NCBI GenBank assembly: GCA_029959085.1 | Contig: JARWIR010000014.1 | Span: 10,710,001 to 10,774,000 of the forward strand | Direction: 5' to 3' | Length of the DNA: 64,000 bases | DNA from: Nemophila menziesii | Taxonomy: Eukaryota > Streptophyta > Magnoliopsida > Boraginales > Hydrophyllaceae | Shown here: positions 11,516-22,381 of the stretch, piece by piece | Layout of the letters: the number at the start of each line of letters is the position of its first letter | Numbering within the stretch: the stretch's first letter is position 1 | The notes under the pieces: model-generated | The model's database searches: none | What the model was told of the DNA's origin: nothing | What the model saw: the letters and a program-made list of their open reading frames with translations, nothing else | Position numbers and translations under genes: made by a program

Positions 11516-12429
11516 TAGAGGTAACACGTCTAACTTTGAAAGACGTTAAACAAAAGTGCTGTACGGGAGACAACCCGCAAATTTTTAAGTTTTTATGTCT
11601 TTTACGTTTTTAGTTTATGTTTAGTTTAGTTGTTTTTAGTTGCTATTTCATATTTGAGAAAGGTATTAGTGTTTTTGATGCTTAGGTATTGGAGAAATCG
11701 AGTTCGAGAGGAGAAAACAAAAATTTTCGTAGAATTCTGACCAGCAGTACGGTACACCGGACTACCTTTCCGGTACACCGCGGAGAGAAAAACCCGTACC
11801 ACGTGTAGGTACCTCGGGTTTTGCGCCGAGAAGAAAAAAATATGGACCTCAGGTCCGGTATACCGCGCCTCAAAGTACGGTGCACTGCAGGACCAAAAAC
11901 CCGTGCCACGGGTAGGAGCTGCTGGTATTTTGACGAGGATTAAAAAATTCGAGGAACAGAAGCTGCGGTACACCGTGCCCCTGTTCCGGAACACCGCAGG
12001 TCACCGACTGAAGTGAGAAAAAGCTGCGTTTTTAGGTTATAAGAAGCAAAAGGTGGGTACAATTCCGAATTTACAAATCCTTAAGCCTCTCTTTCTTCTC
12101 CAAACCTCTCCCAACTCCATTAAAGCTCATAAAAACCTTCACCAATCATCAAGGAAAACACATCAAATATTCTCTCCACCTCACTACAAAGGAGATTCAA
12201 GCACCCAATTCTCACCAAACACATTAAATTGAAGAATCAAGAGCTCAAATTTTCAAGATTCATCCTACAATTTCTTAGATCCAAGCCAATCCATCAAGAA
12301 TTCACCATACCCACATAGAGATTCATCATCAATTCACCTTACCTAAACCAAATCAAGCTTGTTCAACCAAAAATTCACAAGTTCAAATTTCAAGAGTTGT
12401 TAAAGCTTTGAGTTGGGGGTCAATTGAGG
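11516..12429 (+). other. Hairpin-rich spacer and ORF2 leader (element A)
   Basis: About 900 bp between the protease tail and ORF2. The region 11740-12010 is GC-rich against an AT-rich background and repeats the motif (C)CGGTACACCGC and variants, many inside inverted repeats. From 12060 a pyrimidine-rich, A-rich leader leads to the ORF2 ATG. Open frames across the spacer on either strand are not kept between copies. The position and style of this spacer are shared by B, D1, D2 and C. Confidence 0.7.
11789..11822 (+). other. Spacer hairpin, AAAACCCG...CGGGTTTT (element A)
   Basis: The arms AAAACCCG (11789-11796) and CGGGTTTT (11815-11822) pair perfectly, and an inner GTACC/GGTAC pair extends the stem. 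A second, smaller hairpin of the same kind is at 11898-11913 (ACCCG/CGGGT). Confidence 0.7.
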
Positions 12430-13638
12430 ATGACTAATAGAACAGAAATATTAGCTAACAGGAGGGAGGTGAAGAAAGGAAAGGTATTGGGTTCAATTGC
12501 GAAGAAAACAAATAACAAAGGTTCTAGTTTTAAAGCTAAGGGTAAAAAAGATGTTGAAGATGGAGGTAAGCTTGCTATGTTTGATCATAATGGTAAAAGG
12601 CTCTACTTTTATTCAAAGGAGAAAACACAAACTCTACCCTTCAAAGGTCCTACACCCAAGGAAAAAGAGGAAGCTTCAAAGGCCTTGATAGCTTCTACAG
12701 AGAAACAATTACAAGAGCTACCTTTTGCTTATGAGAAAGTATTCAAGGAAGAAGTTGGTACAGGGGAATACAAGAGATTCTTGGAGCTTGGTGCGAAATT
12801 GGGTTGGTCTACTTTCATGGTAAGACGTTCTTAATTATGTCATGAGTTAGTTTTGGAATTCTATTTAGGCCTCTTTAGCCGAGATAGTAAAGGTTGTGTT
12901 CCGATTAGAGGAAAGGTAGTTCCTTTCACAGTTAATGAGATTAGAAACCACTTCAAGTTTAAGAAATTAATTGGATATTGCAAGTATGATGAAGCGGTTG
13001 CTAAACAAAAAATCTTTGATGAGGAATTACTTTTTGAGCATGTTTTAGACAAGGAGAAAGTGAAATCACATAAGGGAGAATTAAAGGCACCTTGTCCTTA
13101 CAAATATCTTCAACCGGATGCGAGAGTTTGGCACAATTTCCTTATTCCTAATGTCTTTGGAAACACACGAACTTTGGATGTGACTAAAAAGAACGCTCTA
13201 CTTTTGGATAGTATTTTGAAAGGAGAAGAAGTAGATGTGGCATAGTTGATCTATGAGGAGATGATGCGATTTTCGGTGTCTCCCAAATCGGTTTATAATG
13301 TTAAATTTCCTACTATGATCACGTGTCTTGTGCGAAAAGCGAATATTACATTGGGTGAAAAAGAGAAACTCGAATTTAAGGAGACTTATATTGATAATGC
13401 TTGGATCAAGGATATCTTTCGAAGAGCGGGTGCTACGCAAGTCTCGAAAGAAGAAAAAGAGCAAAGTTGGAAAGAGAAGATGGAGGAGAGTTTAAACAAA
13501 TTCGAAGCAGCTCAAACTTCCTTAGTCAATGATGTGGCACAAATCAATACCAATCAAGTGCACATCATGAAACTCCTTGAGAAATTAACGAAAGATCGAG
13601 CAAATCCTACCTTGGATGTCAATAATGCGAGGAAATAA
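12430..13638 (+). pseudogene. ORF2 of element A, putative plant transposon protein domain, two in-frame stops
   Basis: One reading frame of about 403 codons runs from an ATG at 12430 to a TAA at 13636-13638, broken only by a TAA at 12832-12834 (GAA in B) and a TAG at 13243-13245 (CAG in B). The protein is basic at its N-terminus, then has a central block (GWSTFMVRRS, FYLGLFSRDS, VPFTVNEIRNHF, KYLQPDARVWHNFL) and an amphipathic C-terminus (KMEESLNKFEAAQTSLVNDV) likely to form a coiled coil. The block resembles the 'putative plant transposon protein' family found next to Athila-type elements. It occupies the env position but shows no signal peptide or membrane segment. Its role is unknown. Confidence 0.75.
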
Positions 13639-14448
13639 GCCTCGAGAGTATGTTATCTTTCTTCCTTACCATTTCTGTAAATGCTTTATCTGCTAATTTT
13701 AATTTCTGTTTCGAGTCTTTTTCGAGTCGTGGGGACACGACTCATTTTTGAGTTGGGGGTGTGGGGATTCGTTGTCTCTCATCTCCATTTTTCTGTTTTT
13801 AGGTAGAAATTAAAATTTTTGATACATGGTAATTAGATGTAGAGAGTGTTTAATAGCTTGAAAGCATAAGCTCAGTGAATTGATGATAGTAAGTAATATG
13901 TTTATGAGCTATGTTATTTGTATGCTTTGAGTATTTGCAGGAAAACACACGTTGATAGTAAAGAAAAGATTAGTGAGCAATGCGATAGAAAGTATGTTCG
14001 ATCTCAGGGAACCTTGAGAAGTGTGTAGGCTGTGAGATCCAAGCTAGTTAACAAACCCATTTGATGAAAGTGCTAAAGGTAAGAAAATAACGAAATTACA
14101 TAGTGTAGAAAGTGATTAAGGCGGTTCTTTCATAATTGAAGCCACTTGAAGCCTTTTTATACCTTCTCACCTTGTTATTTTGATATTATATGCTATATCC
14201 TTCTCAGCCCCTTCTATCCTTTCTAAAGCTTTTTATTTAGCCACATTGTAAGCCATATCCCTTTAGATTATAGGACTTTTCCATATGACCCGCACTCGAA
14301 TCGCGATGCATAGACAGTTGTTTTAGAGCTTGAGTTTGGAGTGGTGGGTCCACCATTATGGGAATTGTTATTGGGATGGGATTTTGAGCTTATTAATTGT
14401 GCTCTGTTCTTTATATTGATGATGATTCACAGATTTTTATTGTAACCC

Positions 14449-14585
14449 TTTGCCGGTGTAATAGTGAATGAAAAAGAAGCTACGAGCTGAATTTGCCAAC
14501 AAGGGCATTAAAAGAAAAAATATATATATGAGAGAATAGCGTGATATCTCAACATAAAAAGAGAGTCATATCTAAAGAAATTGAT

Positions 14586-14625
<40 letters not shown>

Positions 14626-14634
14626 ACCGGCAAA
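14449..14634 (+). other. Long-range inverted repeat enclosing a TA-rich loop (element A)
   Basis: TTTGCCGG at 14449-14456 pairs perfectly with CCGGCAAA at 14627-14634 and encloses about 170 bp including the TA run. The same arrangement occurs in B (22980-22987 / 23149-23156) and, with changed but still mostly pairing arms, in C and E. Confidence 0.55.
14590..14621. repeat. (TA)n microsatellite
   Basis: About 15 TA dinucleotides flanked by TTGAA on the left and TTCAA on the right, so the whole block is self-complementary. Confidence 0.95.
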
Positions 14635-14771
14635 ATGGAATTTTTATGTGAACATCTTATGCTTTAATTGGGTTATTTGGGATGCTAAATTATGCATCAA
14701 GGAATTCATTGGGTTGAGTGAGAAATTTTTTATGAAAGTAACTCAAGCTCTAGGGCGATTCGTTGATGGCT

Positions 14772-14796
14772 AGTGAGGAGAGAGCCAAAGCTCACT
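14772..14796 (+). other. Conserved 3' hairpin AGTGAG...CTCACT (element A)
   Basis: The stem arms AGTGAG (14772-14777) and CTCACT (14791-14796) surround a purine-rich loop GAGAGAGCCAAAG. The same sequence lies at the matching place in B, C, D1 and E, about 430-470 bp before the 3' LTR. Confidence 0.65.
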
Positions 14797-15210
14797 CTAA
14801 ATTATCCAAATATACTATCATACCGTCCCTAAGCCTAAATTACAACCTTAAAGACCTTGTGATTCTTTGCTATGTGATTGAGAAGTGACTGAGCCATTAG
14901 AGAGTAGTTAAGTGGATCTTTGGATACTAGTGAAGTTCGATGAACAATCTATAGTTTTATTGGGGAACTGAGTAAAGTCCCAATCCTTCTTACATTGCGA
15001 AACTAATCTGATCTTGAATTCATGTCGTGTTGACTGTGGATATGAGAAGTGTAAAGGTATGTAGTTTATAAATATTATTGCATGAAATTTTCTGAGTTGT
15101 TGCTTTAGGTTTATTCTATATATTCTGCTATGTTCTTCCCATTGTGTTGAAAATTCCATAAGTGTGTATTTATAGACTTCCCTTTGTTATTGTATCGGGA
15201 CGATACAACT

Positions 15211-15225
15211 TTGAGATGGGGGTCT
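15211..15225 (+). promoter_or_regulatory. Polypurine tract (element A)
   Basis: TTGAGATGGGGGTCT lies directly before the 3' LTR. It is the expected primer site for plus-strand DNA synthesis. Confidence 0.8.
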
Positions 15226-16761
15226 TGATGTCTCCTCATTTGTGATAGATTTATATTAGGATGAGACATCATTTTTAGTGATTTAGAAGTCATAATAGTC
15301 GATTTTCTTGAGAAATAGTGCACTTTTCTATTTTGAGTCTTGATTTAGTAAAATAATATTTTTAGAGCATATTGGGTTTAATAATTTATTTAGTGTGAAG
15401 CTTTAAAGATAATTATGGAGATTAATTAGAGTCCAAGTCAAATACTACAAGATATGGAAAGAGATAAGCATGGTAATTGGAGATAAAGGAAAGAAAAGCT
15501 AAAAACATGGAAAAGGAAAACCTGCCTTAATCCTGAATTTCTGCACCTACGACCACAAATCAGCATATATCTAAAAAACGGTGTGGAATTTGGAGAAACA
15601 GTCAAGAGCAAACTTGAAGATCTTTCCGAGAATATGAATTTTCTATATTCATACGCATCAAACGGATGAAAATTGAAGCTGCTAGGACCAAAAGAAAAAC
15701 GGGCCTGATTTCATGTTTTTAGGGTTACGAATTTGAGTTGGGCTTGGAGTCCATTACTTACCTTTTCCTTCAAGAAAACGAATTAGGTGTTCTAAACACC
15801 TATAAATACACCTTATATCACTTGTAAATCATCCTTGCCTCATAGTAATTAGTTCTTAATGTTTTATTCTTCCAAGTTATTGTAGAGAGCAAGATGATGT
15901 CTTTCATTATTTCTTTTAGTTTATTTCCTTCAGGTATGAACTAAACTTCCCATAGCTTGGGTTTTGCATCATGTATAATCTATGAATTCTAATTTCTTTC
16001 TATCTAAGTTTCTTTGGGAATTACATGTTTTAATCTGATATTAGCTTCTTACCTTTATATTTGTTTATGTGTTTTGATTTATTGTCTGTCCTAGAACTGA
16101 TCACTTTAGGCTTTCTTAATAGTAATTAGATGGTCACCTTAACTGGGTGTCTAATTATTGAAACACCACATAACGTCTAGTGTCGATATTAGTCCTGACA
16201 AAACTGATTCTAACTAGATAGTCATTAGGGTATAATTTAATCAGTATCACCATGTATAGAAATTGATTGCTTAGGGCCTTGGTAGCGCTTGATAACCCTA
16301 TTTGAACCAGCCTCGTGGTGTGTCTGTAGCCCCCTTAGTCGCTCTCAAGGTCTAAGGAATGGGAATTTAGAATCCTGACTAAGTATACAAGAGCTAATAT
16401 TCTCCCTTATTAACTAGATCTAATAGAAAGAAGTATAAGGATTAGTGAATACTAGCAAAACCTAAGCTATATCTCTCATCTCATATTCTTCGTATTTATT
16501 TTATTGTCTTTATTTCCTAGTTTCAATTAGTTATTTTCGAATTCAATCTTTATTTATTTTCTGTCTTTTAATTATTTACTCCTTACTCGTTATTGCTACC
16601 CATTTGACTAGCACACTAAGTCCCTGAGAACGAATTCAACTTATCAACTAAAACTTGCATACGTCCTGTAATACTTGCAGTACTGTGCCTGTCTAGGGTG
16701 AGAGTGCGTAGTTTTCTAGACTTAATTTTATCTTATTTTTATCACACCCTAGGCGACACCA
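15226..16761 (+). repeat. Element A 3' LTR
   Basis: TGATGTCTCC...GGCGACACCA, 1536 bp, with a TATA box at 15801-15808. The final 300 bp differ from the 5' LTR at only two positions by eye. It is followed by the target duplication CTAAG and then the rest of the B 5' LTR. Confidence 0.95.
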
Positions 16762-16766
16762 CTAAG

Positions 16767-17060
16767 CTATACTTCTCATCTCATATTTATTCGTATTTAA
16801 TTTACTGTCTTTAATTTCCTTAGTTTAATTTAATTATTTCTAATTTATCTCTTTATTTTCCTGTCTTTTAATTAATTACTTCTTACTCGTTATTATTTAC
16901 GCATTCGATTAACACACTAAGTCCCTGAGAACGAACTCAAATTATCATTAAAACTTGCATTCATCCTGTAATACTTGCAGTGTTGTGCCTGTCTAGGGTG
17001 AGAGTGCGTTGTTTTCTGACTTATTATTTATCTTTTTTTATCACACCTTACGCGATACCA
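16767..17060 (+). repeat. Element B 5' LTR, second part
   Basis: It resumes as CTATACTTCTC after the duplicated CTAAG and ends at CGCGATACCA. It matches 25004-25293 of the B 3' LTR with about 15 differences in 290 positions by hand count. Confidence 0.92.
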
Positions 17061-17066
17061 TGTTTT

Positions 17067-17084
17067 TGGCGCCGCTTCTGGGGA
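17067..17084 (+). promoter_or_regulatory. Primer binding site, tRNA-Asp-like (element B)
   Basis: TGGCGCCGCTTCTGGGGA starts 6 bp after the LTR. It matches the tRNA-Asp complement at 15 of 18 positions. Confidence 0.8.
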
Positions 17085-17216
17085 CTTGTGTCTCGTTAGC
17101 ATGTGGGTTATCTATTTCGAGTAGTAGTTTTTAGTTAATTTTTAGTTTTCAGTATTTAGTTTTTGTTTTTCCGGATTTACGCTTGTGGTTTGCTTTAGTC
17201 TTTTTCAGGTTTCACA

Positions 17217-18867
17217 GTGTTTAATTCTTGGCCTCTATTACCGGAGCCTGAGAGGAGCTTTAGACCTTATAATAAACGTGTTCCTGAGGAAAGAGCCCTA
17301 AGAAGAGCTATGGCAGGCGTACAAGAGAAGCTAGATCCACCACTTGTAATCCCACCTGGAGGATTAGCATTCGTTCCGCCAGGAGGACCACCTTCACTTG
17401 TCCCACCTGGTGGACAACAACAAGGACAACAACAAGGACAACACCCACTAGGAAGAGGAAATGGGAAAAACAATGTTAATCAACTGAGTTGAACAAGACC
17501 TTCCTGGCCTCCGAGTGTCGTTTCATGTTCAACCGATAGGTTACCATCCTCCGGAGATCCAAAATATCAAATTTAGACCCGATCCGGGTATGCTCAGTCA
17601 ATCTCAAAGTTTTGGACTCTTCAGTGGTACATCAATTCAAGATCTGGTAAGAGCGATTCAGAAGTTTATGCATATTTGTGATGCTTACGTTACTCCAGGC
17701 ATTACGCGCGAGCAACTGTATTGTCATATGTTTTCGTTCTTTCTGACCGGGAGAGCTGGTGAGTGGCTAGATAGGCAACCACGAGGGACAATTAATTCAT
17801 GGACAGAACTTCAAGCCGCTTTCTTTAACCGTTTTTATCCGAAGAGCATGAGACTCAAAGACCAAAGCGAGCTTGCAAAGTTTTGTCAAGAAGATGGTGA
17901 AGCAATAGGAGAAGCATGGACAAGGTTTCAACAGAAGTTAGCTAGATGTCCGCTCCATGGTTATACCCCCTCCCTACAGTTAGCTATTTATTATGAAGGT
18001 ATCAACGAATCAAGTAGACTGAAGGTGGATAACATTGGGAAAGGGAATTTTGTGTCCATGGATCCTGCTGAAGCTACCAAGGTTTTCGAAAATATTATTG
18101 AACAAGAAAGGAGTTGGCCATCTTTGCGAGCTCCTGTTACAAAGACCCGAGGTACGCTTCGTTTAGACGCAGAAACTGCAAACTCAGCTCAAATATCCGC
18201 ATTAGAGAATCAAATCAAAGAACTTAAGCTTGAGATGCAGAGAAATTTAGCCACAGCAAATGTAGTGCAATAGACACAAGGTTGTCAACAATGTGGGGTT
18301 AATAATCATACTTGGGAAGAGTGCGAAGGAAATCCACAATCTGTTTATTTAATATCCAACCGAGGAGGTTATCAATTTGGTAACCGAAACCATTCGGGTA
18401 TGTATTATTCAAATCCTCAGGGGGCCGCTAATCCTAGTCATTATCAACCACGTCCCCAGAACAACTTTTTCCAACCAAGAGGTCAGTATCAAAATCAATA
18501 TCAGAATAGACCTGCTCCCCCACAACAACCTGTTCCAGATGCCTATGCCGATTGATTAGATCAGAAAGCCTTACCACAGAATCCTCAAGAAGGAACTATG
18601 GATAATCAACAATTAGCAAAAGTCTTGGACCGTTTGACCACGAATATGAATGCTCAGGGCGAAAAGTTACGAGGACAAGAAGCCGCAATTCAGATTTTAG
18701 GTACTCAAGTAGAACAAATGAATCAAGTTCTAACAAACATTATGGAACAAAAAGAATTGAAGGCTATCGAATGAGGTGATGACAATGTTGGGTTCGAAGC
18801 TTGTAAGGCTATTTGCCTTGAAATTGAAGAAGAAAAGAAGGAAGTACCACATGCTGCCGTTAGTGCC
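17217..18867 (+). pseudogene. gag and linker of element B, broken
   Basis: The N-terminal part (17217-17492) carries a Pro/Gly/Gln-rich stretch (VPPGG, QQQGQQQGQ). A frame change near 17490 leads into the main Gag domain (17515-18273, about 250 codons), which is uninterrupted and very similar to Gag of A. A TAG at 18271 ends it just before the zinc knuckle CQQCGVNNHTWEEC (about 18285-18330). The same frame continues through two more stops (near 18555 and 18771) into the protease at 18868. Gag and protease were therefore one polyprotein, with few disabling changes since insertion. Confidence 0.87.
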
Positions 18868-20099
18868 GTGGAGGTTCCGAGTACCAAGGACGAATCAACC
18901 AAGTCTAGCCCCGTGGAATCTAACTGTTCTGAGAGTGATGTGGAGGACGATTCGGAAAAATCCAAATTTATACAGCTCTTAAAGGATATGCAAGAGGAGA
19001 TTAGATCGGTGATGGATTTTCAAGCTGAGCTGGCTAAAGATAAAGAGGAAGAAGCCTCAAAAGAGGAACCAAGAGTTGAAATCGAAGTTGCACCTGCTGT
19101 GCAAGAAGAGAAAGAGGAAGAGAAGGTGGAATCACCACCTGTTGTTCAAACAGTGTCATCAACTATTCCTGATACAAATCCAAGGGATGACATTGAACTC
19201 AAGACATTTGTAGAGGCGTACACTCCCGAAAATATCAACGCCCAAATGCTTGAGATTGCGAAGAAAGGGCATACACCGCAACAAGTTTTCATGCAAGTTA
19301 TTCCTGAGAAAGAAGCAAGTGTAGAAGCCCCAAGAGAGAACTTGAGAGTCTCAAGAAGAAGTGAAAGAGAGTTACCATTGAAACTCAAAGATCCGGGAAG
19401 TTTTAACCTTCCTATTAAAATAAATGGTATGCTCAAGGTGAAAGCTATGTACGATGTGGGTTCTGGTGTGAATCTTATGCCTAAGTCCGTGTTTGAGAGA
19501 CTTGGACTTCAGAAATCAGAGAAAGCTCCAGTGAAGTTGCAGTTCGCTGACAACTCAGTTACCAAGACATGGGGAACAGTGGAGGACGTCCTAGTCCGAG
19601 CAGGTAAAATCGCCATCCCTACTGACTTTGTTATACTTGAGTTTGATGCAGATAAGCAGGTTCCAATCATACTTGGACGTCCTTTTATGGCCACAGGTCA
19701 AAGTGTCATCAACTTCCAAGAAGGGACCATTACCCTTCATGATTAGAACATAGCCGAGACCTTCTATGTCTTGGGCAAGAAACCAAGGAAGTTAGATCCC
19801 ATCGTTCCTGTCATCCACAGCCTTTCACATACAAAGTTCCTCCAGAGAAGATCCACTTAAAACCTGTGGATACTGAGCCAAACATTGAGTTTGGGGTTGG
19901 CCATGAAGTACTATGGAAAGCTCACAAACGCGAAAATAGGCCACGAAGTTTCAAAGACTCGTGGATGGGACCATTCACTATCACTAAGGTTGTTTCAGCC
20001 AAGGTGATAGAAATCTGACCCAAGAAGGGGATCAAGCGCAAATTAGTTGACTTTCATAGCCTAACTCGTTGTTGGGGAGGCTATATTCGCAAATCTTGA
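18868..20099 (+). pseudogene. Protease-integrase tail of element B
   Basis: A 292-codon open frame (18868-19746) holds the acidic linker (EEKEEEKVESPP), the protease active site DVGSG (Asp codon at 19453) and ILGRPF. It ends at a TAG at 19744 where A reads AAG-like sequence. The remainder, up to the TGA at 20097, carries the integrase C-terminal-like tail (WMGPF, KVIEI) with a one-base shift near 19830. As in A, no RT, RNase H or integrase core lies between protease and tail. Confidence 0.85.
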
Positions 20100-21005
20100 T
20101 AGAGGTAACGCATCTAACTTTAAAAGACGTTAAATAAAAGTGCTGTACGAGAGACAACCCGCAATTTTTTATGTTTTTATGTTTTTTACGTTCTTGGTTT
20201 GTGTTTAGTTTAGTTGTTTTTAGTTGATATTGCATATTTGAGAAAGGTATTAGTGTTTTTGAAGCTTAGGTGTTGGAGAAATCGAGTTCGGGAGGAGAAA
20301 CGCAATTTTACGGAAAATTTAGACTACCTCTCCGGTACACCGGAGAGCAGAAAACCAATGCCCACGGGGTAAGACTCGGGTTTTTGGCCGAGAAGAAAAA
20401 AATCAGAGCTTCAGGTCTGGTACACCAGACCATACATCCGGTACACCGCAAGATCAAAAACCCGTGGCCACGGGGTAAAGACTCGGGTTTTCTGCTGTAA
20501 CTCAAAATTTTAAGAGCTTCAGTCTGGTACATCGGGCCATAGCTCCGGTACACCGCACCGCGCCGCTTGAGAGAGAAATAAACTTCATTTTTAGCTTATA
20601 AAAGAAAGAGGATTGGTATTATTCCGAAATTATTAATCCTTGAGCCCCTCTTTCTTCTCCAAACCTCTCCTAACTACATTAAAGCTCATTCAAACCTTCC
20701 CCAAACATCAAAACCACTACCAATCATCGTAAAAACACATCAAATCTTCTCTCCACATCATTACAAAGGAGATTCAAACACTCTATCCTCACCAAACACA
20801 TTAGATTGAAGAATCAAAATCTTAAATTTTCAAAATTCATCCTACAATTTCTTAAATCCATACCAATCCATCAAGAATTCAACTTACCCACATAGAGATT
20901 CATCATCAATTCACTTTTCCTACACCAAATCAAGCTTGTTCAACCAAAAATTCAAAAGTTCAAATTTCAAGAGTTGTTAAAGCTTTAAGTTGGGGGTCAA
21001 TTGAG
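20100..21005 (+). other. Hairpin-rich spacer and ORF2 leader (element B)
   Basis: The GC-rich part (20320-20570) repeats CCGGTACACCG motifs and inverted repeats, as in A. At 20457-20464 / 20484-20491 the arms AAAACCCG and CGGGTTTT pair perfectly, and inside them CCCGTGGCCACGGG is a perfect palindrome. The leader to ORF2 follows. Confidence 0.7.
20457..20491 (+). other. Spacer hairpin AAAACCCG...CGGGTTTT (element B)
   Basis: An 8-bp perfect stem around a 19-nt loop that itself contains the palindrome TGGCCA. It is the counterpart of 11789-11822 in element A. Confidence 0.7.
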
Positions 21006-22381
21006 ATAACTAAGAGAATAGAAGCATTATCTAACAAGAGGTAGGTGATTAAAAGCAAGGTATTGGGTTCAATTGAGAAGAAATCAACTAACAAAGGTTC
21101 TAGTTCCAAAGCTAAGGGTAAAATCGATGTTGAAGATGGAGGTAAGCTAGCTATGTTTGATTTAATGGGAAAAAGAATTTAATTTTAATCAAAGGAGAAA
21201 ACACAAACTCTTCTTTTCAAAGGTCCTACACCCATAGATAAAGAGGAAGCTTCAAAGGCCTTGATAGCTTCTGCAGAAAAACAATTAAAGGAACTACCTT
21301 TTGCTTATGAGAAAGTATTTGCTGAAGAAGTTGGTACATGATAATATAAGAGATTCTTGGAGCTTGGTGAAAGATTGGGTTGGTCAACATTCATGGTAAG
21401 ACGTTCTGAATTATGTCATGAGTTAGTTTTAGAGTTCTATTCAGGCCTCTTTAGCCGAGATAGTGAAGGTTGTGTTCCGATTAAAGGAAAGTTAGTTCCT
21501 TTCACAGTTGATGAGGTTAGAAACCACTTCCAGTTTAAGAAATTAATTGGACATTGCAAGTATAGTGAAGCGGTTGCTAAACGAAAAATCTTTGATGAGG
21601 AATTACTTTTTGAGCATGTTTTAGACAAGGAAAAAGTGCAATTACATAAGGGAGAATTAAAGGCACCTTGGCCTTACAAATATCTTCAACCGGATGCGAG
21701 AGTTTGGCACAATTCCTTATTCCTAATGTCTTTGGAAACACACGAACTTGGGATGTGACTAAAAAGAACGCTCTACTTTTGGATTGTATTTTGAGAGGAG
21801 AAGAAGTGGATGTGGCACAGTTGATCTATGAGGAGGTGATACGATTTTTGGTCTCTCCTAAATTAGTTTATAATGTTAAATTTCCTACTATGATCACGTG
21901 TCTTGTGCGAAAAGCGAATGTTATATTGGGTGAAGAAGAGAAATTCGAATTTAAGAAGAGTATTATTGATAATGCTTGGATCATGAAAGTCTTGAGAGGA
22001 GCGGTTTCTACGCAAATCTCAAAAGAGGAAAAGGAGCAAAGTTGGCAAGAGAAGATGGAGGAGCGGTTAAACAACTTCAAAGCAGCTCAAACTTCCTTAG
22101 CCAATGATGTGGCACAAATCAAAGTAAATCAAGTGTACATCATGAAACTCCTTGAGCAATTAACGAAAGATCAAGCAAATCCTACCTTGGATGTCAATAA
22201 TGCGAGGCAATGGCCTCGAGAGTATGTTCTCTTTCTCCCTTACCATTTCTGTAAATGCTTTTATCTGCTAATTTTAATTACTGTTTTGAGTCTTTTTCGA
22301 GTCGTGGGGACACGGCTCATTTTTGAGTTGGGGGTGTGGGGATTCGTTGTCTCTCATCCCCATTTTTCTGTTTTTAGGTAA
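21006..22381 (+). pseudogene. ORF2 of element B, broken, with lost stop codon
   Basis: Homologue of the A ORF2. The start ATG has become ATA (21006). Stops interrupt the N-terminal third. The central block (GWSTFMVRRSELCHELVLEF, VPFTVDEVRNHF) is open from 21357. A one-base deletion near 21710 shifts the frame, and the C-terminal half (NVFGNTRTWDVTKKNALLLD to NARQ) is open from 21668. The normal terminal stop (TAG in D1, TAA in A) is TGG here at about 22210, so the frame runs on to 22381 into non-coding sequence. Confidence 0.78.

Larger units (their letters stand above)
13639..15210 (+). other. Long 3' non-coding region (element A)
   Basis: About 1.57 kb between ORF2 and the polypurine tract without a conserved ORF. 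It is still strongly conserved in sequence with B, C, D1 and E. Recognisable blocks are GAGTCGTGGGGACACGACTC near 13720-13745; a TGACCCGCACTCGAATCGCG block near 14286; a long-range inverted repeat TTTGCCGG (14449) / CCGGCAAA (14627); a TA microsatellite; and the hairpin AGTGAG...CTCACT (14772-14796). The pattern suggests cis-acting RNA or DNA signals. Confidence 0.7.
6986..16761 (+). mobile_element. Element A: innermost, youngest non-autonomous Athila-type element
   Basis: The 9776-bp element is flanked by the duplication CTAAG (6981-6985 and 16762-16766), and the B LTR continues seamlessly on the far side. Both LTRs are 1536 bp. By hand they differ at about 14 of the first 335 positions and 2 of the last 300. 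Internal order: primer site, gag with CCHC knuckle, acidic linker, protease fused to an integrase C-terminal-like tail, hairpin spacer, ORF2, 3' non-coding region, polypurine tract. It lacks RT, RNase H and the integrase core, so it could only have moved with enzymes supplied in trans. Confidence 0.95.

Noticed and set aside
11626..11994. Overlapping minus-strand ORFs in the A spacer (and 20308-20553 in B)
   Set aside because: They arise from the GC-rich inverted repeats. Their conservation is at the DNA-structure level, not as a protein.
13639..15210. Search for an env-like gene between ORF2 and the 3' LTR
   Set aside because: No conserved ORF with signal peptide or membrane segment is present in any of the five copies; conservation there is non-coding.
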